Below, one piece after another: positions 16,706 through 26,300 of a stretch of DNA of 39,121 bases; position 1 is the first letter of the stretch; each line of letters begins with the position of its first letter. The position numbers were made by a program, and so were the translations under genes. Source of the DNA: Planctomycetota bacterium (GTDB lineage: Bacteria; Planctomycetota; Planctomycetia; Pirellulales; UBA1268); NCBI GenBank assembly GCA_014238855.1, contig JABAAH010000023.1, positions 1 to 39,121 on the forward strand. The letters run 5' to 3'. The notes beneath the pieces were generated by a model. That model had not been told where the DNA came from, made no database searches, and saw nothing but the letters and a program-made list of their open reading frames with translations.

Positions 16706-18058
16706 GTGAATTCTCATAACTTCTCGCAGGAAGCGAGCAATCGTTGTGACTTTTTGCGTCAATTGAAAGCCGGTGGCCGAAGAGAGTTCATGCAGGTCGG
16801 CACCCTCGCTGGATTTGGTTTATCGCTCGGTTCTTTTTTTAGTATGCGGGCGGCGCAGGCTGATGCGAAGCAGTTTGAGCATTTTGACGGAACGGCCAAG
16901 AGCGTCATTCATATCTGGCTTCCAGGTGGTTGGTCTCAGCAAGAAACGTTTGATCCTAAGCCACTCTCACCTCTTGAGTACAGAGGCGAAATGGGAACAG
17001 TCCAAACAGCTCTTCCTGGTGTTCGCTTTAATCAGCATTTGAAGAACACGGCGAAGATAGCAGACAAAATAACAGTCATTCGCTCAATGACGCATGGTGA
17101 AGCGGCTCATCCGCGTGGCACTCATAATATGTTTACGGGGTACCGCCCTAGCCCAGCAGTCACCTATCCAAGTTTTGGTAGTGTCGTTTCGCACGAATTA
17201 GGTTCACGAGCGAACTTGCCTCCATATGTGTGCCTGCCGACCCTGCCTGCACCGGACGCTGAGGCTGGATATTTAGGAAGTGCATTTGGACCATTTACAC
17301 TTGGATCAGACCCGGCGAGCCCGAACTTTACGGTGCGAGATCTTTCACTGCCTGGTGGGGTTGATCCGAAGCGATTTGAGTCTCGTCGTCATTTGCGCAA
17401 CGTTGTTGGTAGGCACTTCAATCGGCTTGAAGGTTCGGACAACATCACAGCCATGGACAGTTTCTATCAACGAGCCTACGACCTGGTAAGTTCATCGAAG
17501 GCACAAGCAGCTTTTGATATAAACCTCGAGTCGAAGGAACTGCGAGATCAATATGGTCGGAATCAAGCTGGACAGCGAATGATTCTTGCTCGAAGGCTTG
17601 TGGAGGCGGGTGTCCGATTTGTGACCATGTCCTATGGAAGTTGGGATATGCATCAGAAATTAAAGCAGGGAATTGATCGTACACTTCCTGCATTTGACCA
17701 GGCATTTACGGCGCTCATTCGTGATCTTGAGCAGCGTGGTCTTCTCGATTCAACACTTGTCATGGTGTCGAGCGAGTTTGGTCGTACGCCAAAAATTAAT
17801 AAGGACTCTGGTCGTGATCATTGGCCGAAAGTTTTCAGTACCGTGCTGGCTGGCGGTGGAGTGAAGAAGGGACTCATCCATGGTGCTTCCGACGCGATAG
17901 CAGCTGAGCCCTTTGATAGTCCTGTCAGTATCGAGGATCTTGCAACAACGGTGTACCACTGCCTCGGGATTGTTGCAGAGAAAGAACTGATGGCTCCTGG
18001 TGCACGCCCCGTCGAAATCGTTGACGGTGGTAAAGTCCGGCACGAGTTGCTGGTCTGA
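16706..18058 (+). CDS. DUF1501 family protein, Tat-exported (alkaline phosphatase/sulfatase-like fold)
   Basis: 450 aa from GTG 16706, with AAAGGAGA seven nt upstream. The signal has R25-R26 (GGRREFMQVG) followed by a hydrophobic stretch and an AQADA end, typical of Tat export of a folded protein. The body has DUF1501 hallmarks: IHIWLPGGWSQQETFDPKP, MTHGEAAHPRGTHNMFTGY, the mid-protein MILARRLVEAGVRFVT and WDMH, then MVSSEFGRTP and GRDHWPKVFS. DUF1501 is related to alkaline-phosphatase-like enzymes; substrate is unknown. In planctomycetes it usually stands beside DUF1549/DUF1553 genes, as here. It is the first of four co-directional genes with short gaps (59, -4 and 76 nt). Confidence 0.9.
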   Translation: MNSHNFSQEASNRCDFLRQLKAGGRREFMQVGTLAGFGLSLGSFFSMRAAQADAKQFEHFDGTAKSVIHIWLPGGWSQQETFDPKPLSPLEYRGEMGTVQTALPGVRFNQHLKNTAKIADKITVIRSMTHGEAAHPRGTHNMFTGYRPSPAVTYPSFGSVVSHELGSRANLPPYVCLPTLPAPDAEAGYLGSAFGPFTLGSDPASPNFTVRDLSLPGGVDPKRFESRRHLRNVVGRHFNRLEGSDNITAMDSFYQRAYDLVSSSKAQAAFDINLESKELRDQYGRNQAGQRMILARRLVEAGVRFVTMSYGSWDMHQKLKQGIDRTLPAFDQAFTALIRDLEQRGLLDSTLVMVSSEFGRTPKINKDSGRDHWPKVFSTVLAGGGVKKGLIHGASDAIAAEPFDSPVSIEDLATTVYHCLGIVAEKELMAPGARPVEIVDGGKVRHELLV

Positions 18059-18117
18059 TCTGCAATTTCCACGACGTAAAGGCATGTGCTGCCCTTGTTT
18101 TAGGAAGTGATCGTGTG

Positions 18118-20667
18118 ATGAAAAAGAAGATGACTCTTCAACGAAACAACATGAGACTGTGCGCAGCAATTCTTAGCTGTTACGGGCTACTGATAAGTAT
18201 CTGTTCTGCTGCACCGACAATCAGTAAAGTTGTGCCGGCTGGTGCAATGCGGGGGAGTGAGTGCGAAGTGCTTGTGATGGGTGCAAATCTGCACGAACCA
18301 CAGGTCCTCTTTTTTGAAGACGGGATTGTCCAGCAGACAAAGATTGAATCAGTGAACGATAAGCAGTTTAAAGTCGTCCTGAAGGTTCCGGAGGATGCTC
18401 CTTTTGGTAATCACCGCTTTCGAGTCCGAACCAAAAAAGGCCTTTCAGTTCTGCGGACATTTCGGGTCGGACCTTTTCCACATGTGATGGAATCCGAATC
18501 CGATTCCTCTCGGAAGAAACCTCCTAATAATACTGCAGATGAGGCGCAAGAGATACAGTTTTCAAAGGTCGGTGGGCTGACAGTCGCTGGGGTTGTGGAC
18601 CGAGAAGACGTTGATTGGTACAAGGTTGTACTCAACAAAAATGATCGGCTTTCTGTGGCGGTTGATGGTGTTCGTCTCAACTATACGCCGTTCGATCCTT
18701 ATATCGATATTGTTGATACCAAAGGTTTTGTCGTCGCAGCGAGCGATGACCATCCACTGATGGAACAGGATGCGCTCCTAGCTTTCAAAGCCTCGGAGCC
18801 AGGAGAATATTTTGTAAGAGTGCGGGAGAGTGCATATGGTGGAAGTTCTGCGTGCAGTTACCTGCTTCACGTCGGTCGCTTTCCAACACCCTCAGTCGCA
18901 CTCCCTCCGGGAGCAAATCCTGGATCTGAAATGGTCGTGAAATGGCTTGGTGATCCAGCGGGTGGATTTGAGTCAAAAATAAAGATTCCCAATACCTTTC
19001 GTCGTGCTTCTTCGGAAGCGAGCCACATGCTGTCGGTGCACCCTCGCCGAAAAGGCATCATTGCGGCGGAAGCTGTCCCACTTCGCGTTACAAATCTTCC
19101 TATCAGCAGGGAGACGGATTCAAACGACTCACCAAACGGGAATCCAAGTGTTCCTGCTCCAGCTGCCATATGGGGTCAATTTGAAAAAGATGGCGACGTA
19201 GACTGGATCAGAATTGAAGCACCGAAAGGATCAAAATGGTCAGTAAAAGGTTGGGGAAGACGGCTTGGGTCGCCAGTCGACATCGTGCTAAACGCGTATC
19301 GAGATAACGAGAAGCATACGCGTATAACAGGAAACGATGATTCCTCTGGGCCTGATAGTCTTATGAACGTGACAACGCCGGAGGAGGGGTCTTTTCTCAT
19401 CCATATAAGAGATCATCAAAAGCGAAGCGGAGAAATGTTCGTCTGGTGGCTCGAGGTCGAGCCAATAGTCCCCTTTGTTAAACTTTCGGTTCCTCCGTCG
19501 CGTACAAAATCACAAGACGACTTGTTTCCACAGATTCCGAGAGGAAATCGTGCAGCGGTACTCGTTAACGCATCTCGGAGTAATTGTAATAGTGATCTCA
19601 ATGTGCTTGCCGAAGGCCTGCCAGAAGGTGTTACCATGACGAGCCCAACATTTCAAAACGGTGCTCCGGGAGGCTTTGTTGTCTTTGAAGCAACTCAAGA
19701 AGCGCCGCTCGACGCGGCAATGGTGGCATATAAAGCCGTAGACGCAGCGACCCCAGATCAGGTTCTTGGAAGGCTTGAGCAAGCAACGGAAATGATTCAT
19801 GGCAATCCGAATCGTACGCCATGGAGATATAGTCGTAGTATCAAAATGCCAGTTGCGGTTGTTCAGGAAATCCCGGTGACTCTTGAGTTGATACAGCCCT
19901 CAATACCACTTGTAAAAAACGGTAAGGCAGAGCTTGTTGTCCGTGTGCATAAAGCCGAAGGGTTTCAAGGTAAGGTGCGGCTTTATTTCCCCTTTAAGCC
20001 AACAGGGATAGGCGCTGCATCTGGTGTTGACGTGCCAGCAGACAAGAATGAGGCCAGGTTTCCGATTAATGCCACGGGCAGCGCGCCCGTGAAAGATTGG
20101 TATGTCGTCGTGGCCGGCACAGTGACATTCGAAGGAGAAGAGGCAAAGGGCCGTCCATCGATACGGATTTCTTCTCAGCCTGTAAAATTAAGTGTGGCAG
20201 AACCATATGTTCAGGTTGTCCTCGACAAAGGAACGGCTGAACAGGGACAGGACACAACCTTCACGGGTACAGTAACGGTACCAACCGCTTTTGAGGGCGA
20301 AGCCAAGGTGATACTACTGGGGTTGCCTGCCAAAACAAAGTCTGAACCCCTTCTTATTACTTCAGAAAGTAAAGAAGTAGAATTTGCAGTTTCAGTTGCC
20401 GCCGATGCCCCTGCTGGCCGGCATGCAAATGTTGTCTGTGAAGTCCATGTTCCTCAAGGAGGAGATCAAATTATTCATCGCATGGCAGCGACTGAATTGA
20501 GAATAGACAAGCCACTGCCGGTAAAGTCTCAGGCAAAACCAAAGCCGAAGCCTGTGAAGCCAAAAACACAGGAGAAAAAACTTTCTCGTCGTGAGCAACT
20601 GAGAATTCAGGCACGGGCGGTGTCGAATTCTGAGCCTGCAAAAGAACTCGAAGGAGTTTCGCAGTGA
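18118..20667 (+). CDS. Exported protein with PPC (pre-peptidase C-terminal) domains
   Basis: 849 aa from ATG 18118, with AGGAAG upstream. A GTG at 18115 is also possible. The signal peptide ends near LLISICSAA. After it, about 33-120 form an IPT/TIG-like beta domain (ISKVVPAGAMRGSECEVLVM). Two PPC-type domains follow (about 140-250 with DVDWYKVVLNKNDRLSVAVD and GEYFVRVRE; about 330-450 with DVDWIRIEAPKGSKWSV and FLIHIRDH). Repeated Ig-like segments come next, then a Lys/Pro-rich tail (QAKPKPKPVKPK). No catalytic motif is seen, so a binding or scaffold role at the cell surface is likely. Its stop overlaps the next gene by 4 nt (GTGA), so the two are translationally coupled. Confidence 0.85.
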   Translation: MKKKMTLQRNNMRLCAAILSCYGLLISICSAAPTISKVVPAGAMRGSECEVLVMGANLHEPQVLFFEDGIVQQTKIESVNDKQFKVVLKVPEDAPFGNHRFRVRTKKGLSVLRTFRVGPFPHVMESESDSSRKKPPNNTADEAQEIQFSKVGGLTVAGVVDREDVDWYKVVLNKNDRLSVAVDGVRLNYTPFDPYIDIVDTKGFVVAASDDHPLMEQDALLAFKASEPGEYFVRVRESAYGGSSACSYLLHVGRFPTPSVALPPGANPGSEMVVKWLGDPAGGFESKIKIPNTFRRASSEASHMLSVHPRRKGIIAAEAVPLRVTNLPISRETDSNDSPNGNPSVPAPAAIWGQFEKDGDVDWIRIEAPKGSKWSVKGWGRRLGSPVDIVLNAYRDNEKHTRITGNDDSSGPDSLMNVTTPEEGSFLIHIRDHQKRSGEMFVWWLEVEPIVPFVKLSVPPSRTKSQDDLFPQIPRGNRAAVLVNASRSNCNSDLNVLAEGLPEGVTMTSPTFQNGAPGGFVVFEATQEAPLDAAMVAYKAVDAATPDQVLGRLEQATEMIHGNPNRTPWRYSRSIKMPVAVVQEIPVTLELIQPSIPLVKNGKAELVVRVHKAEGFQGKVRLYFPFKPTGIGAASGVDVPADKNEARFPINATGSAPVKDWYVVVAGTVTFEGEEAKGRPSIRISSQPVKLSVAEPYVQVVLDKGTAEQGQDTTFTGTVTVPTAFEGEAKVILLGLPAKTKSEPLLITSESKEVEFAVSVAADAPAGRHANVVCEVHVPQGGDQIIHRMAATELRIDKPLPVKSQAKPKPKPVKPKTQEKKLSRREQLRIQARAVSNSEPAKELEGVSQ

Positions 20668-23165
20668 GTGACAGCGTATTACCAGAATACTTGATGCGTT
20701 ATCGACTGTTCTTAAAGAACATTCTGTCAGTTCTTGTGATAGTCGTTGCAGGTCCTGTGCTGGCTCAGGAAAAATCGGTTGAGAAAATCGAGGTGTTTCC
20801 TCCCTCGGTGCAGCTCGACTCATCACGAGATTTTCAAACAATTATCGTTCAGTCAACACACAATAATGGCGTTACTGAAGATGTCACGCTTCCTGCTAAA
20901 ATGGTTTTCAAGCACTCAGAATTCGCCACTCTTGAACGAATTGAAAGCGATGCTGGTACTTCAGTTCGGCTCTCACCGAAGGTGGACGGTGACACGGTAT
21001 TGGTAGTCTCGTACGGCGGGCAGAAGGTTGAACTTCCGGTTCGTGTTCGTTCGTCAGCAACGGAACCCCCACTCTCCTTCCGCATGGATGTCATGCCCGT
21101 GTTTGCTCGTGCTGGATGTAATATGGGAAGTTGCCATGGGGCTGCTCGTGGAAAAGATGGATTCCGACTTTCGTTGTTCGGTTTTGACCCGGCTGGCGAT
21201 TACCATCGATTGACTCGAGAAATGCCAGGTCGACGTATCAATCTGGCAAACCCTGCCGGCAGCCTCCTTGTAAAGAAAGCGGTGGGTGAGGTTCCTCACA
21301 CCGGCGGCAAGCGTTTTGAGCATGATAGTGAGCTTGCTGACCGCCTTATTCGGTGGATCACAGCGGGGGCCAAGGATGATCCAAAAGCCGGTAAAGAGAT
21401 ACCGAAATTACTTGCAGTTGATCTGTATCCACCAACAAGTTTGCTCGAGGGTGATCACGCCACTCAGCAGTTAGTAGCAGTGGCCCGATTTTCAGATGGC
21501 ACTGACAGGGATGTAACAGATCTTGTCTGGTACGGATCAAACAATGATTCATCGGTTGCAATTAATGCGTCAGGGAATGCTGTGAGTGGGCAGCGAGGCG
21601 AGTCATTTGTCATGGCTCGATATGACACCATAACGGTCGGAGTGCCGGTAGTAGTTATTCCAGAAAAAATTACTTTTTCATATCCCGAAACAGTAGGTAA
21701 CACATGGGTCGATGACTTGGTTGATAGCAAACTGAAGAGCCTTCGTATTGCACCTTCAGGCGTGTGTAATGATGAAACGTTTGTGCGTCGAGTAACTATC
21801 GATCTTATTGGGCTACTTCCAACCAACAAAGAAAGAGACACGTTCCTCGCTGACAAATCTCCGGATAAAAGATCAAAATACGTTGAGCAATTGCTCAGCC
21901 GAAAAGAGTTTGTTGACCTGTGGGTAATGAAGTGGGCAGAAATCCTACAAATCCGTTCCATCAATAATATCGTTGATAAGAAAGGTGCATTGCTCTACCA
22001 CCAATGGCTTGACCGTCGTATTGCCTCCAATCAGCCAATTGATCATATGGTGCGAGATCTGATATCAGCCTCCGGTGGTACCTTTGAAAATCCACCTACG
22101 AATTATTACCAAGCCGAAAGAGACACTCTGAAATTGACAGAGAATGTTGCACAAGCCTTTTTAGGAATGCGAATTCAGTGTGCTCAATGTCATAATCACC
22201 CATTCGACCGATGGACCATGGATGACTATTATGGATTTGCTGCCTTCTTTGCGCAGATAGGACGAAAAAAGGCAGGGGATCCGCGGGAGTTCATTATCTA
22301 CAACTCCAGTGGTGGTGGGATAAAACATCCTGTATCCGGTCAGACGGTAGCACCAAAATTTTTGGGAGGAGACGAAGCAAAAGTCGTTGGGCAGGATCGA
22401 CGTGAAGTGGTCGCGGAGTGGATTACATCAACAGAAAACCCATTTTTTTCAAAACGTGTTGCGAATCTTGTGTGGACGCATTTCCTTGGAAGAGGAATCG
22501 TTCATGAGCCGGATGATTTTCGTGTAAGTAATCCACCGGTGAATGGACCTTTGCTTGACGCTCTGGCAAACCATCTTGTTAAGTCAAAGTGGGATTTCAG
22601 AACGCTCGTTAGAGAGATTGTCAACTCAAAGACCTACCAGCGAGAGTGCGACACGAATGAGACAAATCTTCTTGATAACTCAAACTTTTCACATTCGGCA
22701 GTCCGTCGGATTCGAGCAGAAGTGCTCCTTGATATTCTGGCTCAGGTAACGGAGACCAAAAATAAATTCCCTGGTCTTCCAGAAGGTGCGAGGGCTGTTC
22801 AAGTGGCTGATGGCCGTACGTCAACATATTTTCTCACAACCTTTGGCAGAGCAACTCGAGAAAACGTTTGTTCTTGTGCAGTAAGTATGGACCCGAGCCT
22901 GTCGCAGGCGCTTCATTTACTCAATGGCGAGGTTGGGAATAAGCGAATTCAGCAGGGTGGTGTTATTAGTCGTTGGTTGAAGGAGAAACGTCCTGATACC
23001 GAAATTATTGACGAACTCTTTGTTCGGTGTTACGGAAGGCTTCCTCAAGAAAGGGAACGCATAGAAACACTCGCGACGCTGCAAGGCGGCACTGAGCATC
23101 AGCACGCCCTCGAAGATGTTTTCTGGGCACTGCTCAATTCACCTGAATTCATATTCAACCATTAG
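20664..23165 (+). CDS. PSCyt2/PSD1 (DUF1549/DUF1553) protein with heme-type motifs and Ig-like domain
   Basis: 833 aa from GTG 20664, with GAAGGAG upstream. It has an N-terminal signal (FLKNILSVLVIVVAGPVLAQ). A BIG-like beta domain follows (about 45-125). AGCNMGSCHG has C152, C157 and H158 (CX4CH). A second BIG-like domain is near 255-335. The DUF1549 (PSCyt2) region is about 345-560 and contains CAQCHNHPFD (C506, C509, H510; CXXCH). The C-terminal DUF1553 (PSD1) is about 585-830 with NRVW-like ANLVWTHFLGRGIVHEPDDF, LLDALA and the end LNSPEFIFNH. The family was first described from Rhodopirellula and is nearly planctomycete-specific; function is unknown, with electron transfer a possibility. 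It forms an operon with the PPC protein by overlap. Confidence 0.92.
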   Translation: MSDSVLPEYLMRYRLFLKNILSVLVIVVAGPVLAQEKSVEKIEVFPPSVQLDSSRDFQTIIVQSTHNNGVTEDVTLPAKMVFKHSEFATLERIESDAGTSVRLSPKVDGDTVLVVSYGGQKVELPVRVRSSATEPPLSFRMDVMPVFARAGCNMGSCHGAARGKDGFRLSLFGFDPAGDYHRLTREMPGRRINLANPAGSLLVKKAVGEVPHTGGKRFEHDSELADRLIRWITAGAKDDPKAGKEIPKLLAVDLYPPTSLLEGDHATQQLVAVARFSDGTDRDVTDLVWYGSNNDSSVAINASGNAVSGQRGESFVMARYDTITVGVPVVVIPEKITFSYPETVGNTWVDDLVDSKLKSLRIAPSGVCNDETFVRRVTIDLIGLLPTNKERDTFLADKSPDKRSKYVEQLLSRKEFVDLWVMKWAEILQIRSINNIVDKKGALLYHQWLDRRIASNQPIDHMVRDLISASGGTFENPPTNYYQAERDTLKLTENVAQAFLGMRIQCAQCHNHPFDRWTMDDYYGFAAFFAQIGRKKAGDPREFIIYNSSGGGIKHPVSGQTVAPKFLGGDEAKVVGQDRREVVAEWITSTENPFFSKRVANLVWTHFLGRGIVHEPDDFRVSNPPVNGPLLDALANHLVKSKWDFRTLVREIVNSKTYQRECDTNETNLLDNSNFSHSAVRRIRAEVLLDILAQVTETKNKFPGLPEGARAVQVADGRTSTYFLTTFGRATRENVCSCAVSMDPSLSQALHLLNGEVGNKRIQQGGVISRWLKEKRPDTEIIDELFVRCYGRLPQERERIETLATLQGGTEHQHALEDVFWALLNSPEFIFNH

Positions 23166-23241
23166 CTTATATTGGTCGAATTTCTGTGAGTCTTTGTGAT
23201 AACTTTGGGATGTAAGAAACGGCGATAGTGACAGCAAGGCA

Positions 23242-25308
23242 ATGATTAGAATTACACCACAAAAACCACCTAGAATGATTGCGTTGCACAGTGTTGTCAC
23301 TTTGCTGTGTACGCTGTCATTTTGTTTCACAATGGCGACTGCGGCTGAAAAGCCACCGACATATGAAGATCACGTACTACCAGTTTTCCGTGAGAAGTGC
23401 TGCAGTTGCCACAATGCGGATAGAAAAGCTGGTGGCCTCGATCTGACGAGTTACCAGCAAATGATGGCTGGTGGTAATTCAGGTGATGTTATCGCTGGTG
23501 GTGATCCTGACGGCTCCTACCTTTGGCAGGTTATGAGTCATGAATCAGAGCCAACAATGCCACCCGACGCTGATCGTATTCCTGATGCGATGTTGAATGT
23601 CGTTAAGGAATGGATACTAGGCGGAATTATTGAACGCGACGGCGTGAAACCCGTTGCTCAGAAAGCGAGTTCTTCACTTGCTCTTGATTCAGGTGCTTTG
23701 GTGAAACCGACCGGCCCACTGGTAATGCCGCCCCGACTATCTCTCGAACCACGATTTTCTGGACTCCGACCAACAACGATCCGTGCACTCGATGCATCTC
23801 CTCACGGAGATTTAGTGGCGGTTGGAAGTAGTCAGCAGGTTTTATTATTTCAGCCGAGAACATGTGAATGTATTGGTGTACTACCGTTCCCTGAGGGCGA
23901 ATGTACGAACGTTCGATTCTCTCGGAGCGCAAAACTCCTTCTTGCGGGTGGCGGTGTTGCAGCGAAAAGTGGTCGCGTGGTGATTTGGGATGTTGCCAGT
24001 GCTCAGCGAGTCATGGAACTTGGAGATGAGTATGACGAGGTGCTAGCTGCTGATATTTCTGCTGACCAACGTCTTGTGGCTCTGGGTGGAGCAGCTAAGG
24101 TTGTCCGTCTTCTCCAAACAGTAGATGGGTCTATTGAGAGCGAGATCACAAAGCATACAGATTGGATAACAAGCGTTGCCTTTTCGCCAGATAGCGTGTT
24201 ACTTGCTACAGGTGATCGTGCAGGCAATTTGTTTTTGTGGGAATCATTTGGTGCTCGCCATTGGGGAGATTTAAAAGGTCAGAAAGCCGGTGTCACAGCA
24301 ATCGATTGGCGAGCGGATGGTATTGTGCTCGCAACAGCATCTGAAGATGGCACAATCCATCTTTGGGAAGCTGATACTGCTAAGAAAATAAAATCATGGC
24401 CAGCTCACGGTGGAGGAGCAACGGACGTACGATGGTTAAGCGATGGTCGCCTTGTCTCAACCGGTCGGGATCACAAAGTGAAAGTGTGGAAGTCTGACGG
24501 CAGCCTTGAAAGTGAACTCGGGACACTCTCGGATATCGGTACAAAAGTAGCAATTACTTCTGGAAAACCCCTTGCCATTGCGGGCGACTGGTCAGGACAG
24601 ATTTCTGTATACGACGTTACGAAGCCGTCGAAGGTGGGTGGAATGAATTCCAACCCCATGCCACTTTCCCAGCAAGTCATTCTTGCCGAAAAGGCGGCTG
24701 CGGCAGCAGAAAAGGCTGTCCAAGATATTCTGTTAGAACAACAGAAGGTAACAAAAGTCGAGGCAAATTTTGTGAGCCAGCTCTCTGCGGCTAACAAAAG
24801 TCTTGGTGCTGCTGGTTCTGAGCAGAAAAGTAAAATTGTTGAACTTGAAGCAACAAGTGTCCGTGTCAAGGCAGCAGGTGATCAGCTTGGTGTAACGAAA
24901 ATCAAGGCGAAGAAAGCCCAAGAAATTGTTGTATCTCTCGGGGACATGATAAAGCAGTCGAGCGAAACTCCTGAAAAAGAAGTTGCTGGTGAGATACTCA
25001 CTGCAGCCAAGAAAACCCTAGCCGACACCAACACGTCTGTCGGACTTGCGGAGCAGGCTCTTCAGGAATCGCAAGCGATACACGCGGCTGCTCTGAAGGA
25101 ACAGCAGTCGGTAGAAAAAAATCTAGCTGATTTGACGTCTCGTGTAAGCCAGCTCAATGAACAAGTCGAAAAGGCAATTACCCACCGAAAATCTATCGAT
25201 GAGAAACATATGGCCGCTGTAAAAAAATACCAAGCCTGTGAGAAAAACCTGAAAAAATGGCAAGATGAAATCATGTTTTCTCAGGCATCCATTTCTAAGT
25301 CTGAGTGA
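23242..25308 (+). CDS. PSCyt1 cytochrome c-like domain fused to WD40 repeats and a C-terminal coiled coil
   Basis: 688 aa. An N-terminal signal ends about FTMATAAE (residue 36). PSCyt1 domain (about 40-130): YEDHVLPVFREKCCSCHN with C53XXC56H57 for covalent heme, and MPP as a plausible axial Met. WD40 propeller (about 175-470): repeats ending VVIWDV, LFLWES, IHLWEA, KVWKSD and ISVYDV. From about 475 to 675 it is Ala/Lys/Glu-rich helical coiled coil (AEKAAAAAEKAVQDIL, LADLTSRVSQLNEQVEKA). It is presumably periplasmic, with the propeller as a protein-docking platform. It is last of the four-gene exported cluster. A start at ATG 23275 gives a shorter signal peptide but has no ribosome-binding site. 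Confidence 0.88.
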   Translation: MIRITPQKPPRMIALHSVVTLLCTLSFCFTMATAAEKPPTYEDHVLPVFREKCCSCHNADRKAGGLDLTSYQQMMAGGNSGDVIAGGDPDGSYLWQVMSHESEPTMPPDADRIPDAMLNVVKEWILGGIIERDGVKPVAQKASSSLALDSGALVKPTGPLVMPPRLSLEPRFSGLRPTTIRALDASPHGDLVAVGSSQQVLLFQPRTCECIGVLPFPEGECTNVRFSRSAKLLLAGGGVAAKSGRVVIWDVASAQRVMELGDEYDEVLAADISADQRLVALGGAAKVVRLLQTVDGSIESEITKHTDWITSVAFSPDSVLLATGDRAGNLFLWESFGARHWGDLKGQKAGVTAIDWRADGIVLATASEDGTIHLWEADTAKKIKSWPAHGGGATDVRWLSDGRLVSTGRDHKVKVWKSDGSLESELGTLSDIGTKVAITSGKPLAIAGDWSGQISVYDVTKPSKVGGMNSNPMPLSQQVILAEKAAAAAEKAVQDILLEQQKVTKVEANFVSQLSAANKSLGAAGSEQKSKIVELEATSVRVKAAGDQLGVTKIKAKKAQEIVVSLGDMIKQSSETPEKEVAGEILTAAKKTLADTNTSVGLAEQALQESQAIHAAALKEQQSVEKNLADLTSRVSQLNEQVEKAITHRKSIDEKHMAAVKKYQACEKNLKKWQDEIMFSQASISKSE

Positions 25309-25461
25309 GAAAATATCAATCATCAAGGTACAGGGTTTATCGAAACTCCAATAACCTTTTGGCGTGATCGTCTGTTCTGATCTTACGGCTCCGAAAAATT
25401 TTCGCTGTTTCCTAGGGCCGGTTCTCGCTAGATTCGTTACACGTGTCTTCGAAGCACCTCA

Positions 25462-26232
25462 TTAGTCGATTGTTGAAGAAGGTTTCTGGTTGTTCGGAAG
25501 ATCACCTCGTAGAATACCTCCAATTGGAGATCTCGATGGATCATTTTCCATTTTCCTGATGAGAGCGATTCCAGAGATCAGAATTTCTCTATGTGATTTT
25601 TCATGATCAGTGAGGTCTTCATCAGCTGATAGTCTGCTTATATAAGCAGAAATCTCATTCGTGCCAGACTTGAATTCATCTATGTTTTCTTCAATGATGT
25701 TCTCAATCATCTGTCGAAGGTTAGGCGCAATTTTTCCAACCGCCTTTTCCAGTTCACCATCTTTTGCGAAGTCAATATTTTTTTCCTTTGCCTGAGCGAT
25801 GACATCGTTGAATCCATCATGGATGACGTCGTAAGCCTTCTTTTCGATTTCTTGAAACTCTTTCTCAAAGAAGCTGATAATGAAAGCATCGGCCTGATCA
25901 AGAGCTTCTGGTAAAGCATCGAGGATCATTTTCTCACTGCTGTCGACAACCATTGGTGCCTGTGACTTGAGCGATTCAGTGAGTTGTGCAGGTGCTTGTT
26001 GAAGACGAGGCTCCATTTGGTCGGCGACGAGTTGGACAAGGGTTGGTGCATCAGCAGCAGTCGTGATCGAAGTAGATATAAAACGAAGGTAGAAAAAGGC
26101 TCCAACAAGAAGGCACGCCATGACAGTAATGGTAAGAATCAGTCTGCTTTTCGACTTTGCAGCGGTCCCTGCAATACGCTCTTCTAGTGCATGTAAACGG
26201 TTCTCAATAGTGGATAAGTCGGTGTCATGCAT
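25462..26232 (-). CDS. Uncharacterised single-pass membrane protein with helical domain
   Basis: 256 aa; not recognised. Residues 6-28 form a short Glu/Arg-rich helix (TIENRLHALEERI). A transmembrane segment follows at about 31-50 (LILTITVMACLLVGAFFYL). The remaining 200 residues are almost all charged helix (VQLVADQMEPRLQQAPAQL, DAFIISFFEKEFQEIEKKAY, IENIIEENIDEF). A TGGAGA site lies nine nt before ATG 26232. The next two upstream ORFs on this strand share the same plan (short coiled coil, one TM helix, helical periplasmic part). All three read in the same direction with 68- and 59-nt gaps. The tail is exposed probably on the periplasmic side. No enzyme motif is visible. Confidence 0.75.
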   Translation of the reverse strand: MHDTDLSTIENRLHALEERIAGTAAKSKSRLILTITVMACLLVGAFFYLRFISTSITTAADAPTLVQLVADQMEPRLQQAPAQLTESLKSQAPMVVDSSEKMILDALPEALDQADAFIISFFEKEFQEIEKKAYDVIHDGFNDVIAQAKEKNIDFAKDGELEKAVGKIAPNLRQMIENIIEENIDEFKSGTNEISAYISRLSADEDLTDHEKSHREILISGIALIRKMENDPSRSPIGGILRGDLPNNQKPSSTID

Positions 26233-26300
26233 TGCTTGGAATCTCCAGGAAATAAAATGTGGTTTTGGATGAATCTATATAAAGCTAAAAGCCATGATTT

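Noticed and set aside
25392-25404. CGAAAAATTTTCG as a terminator between convergent genes
   Set aside because: The 6-bp arms are AT-rich with a 1-nt centre, so no stable RNA hairpin can form.
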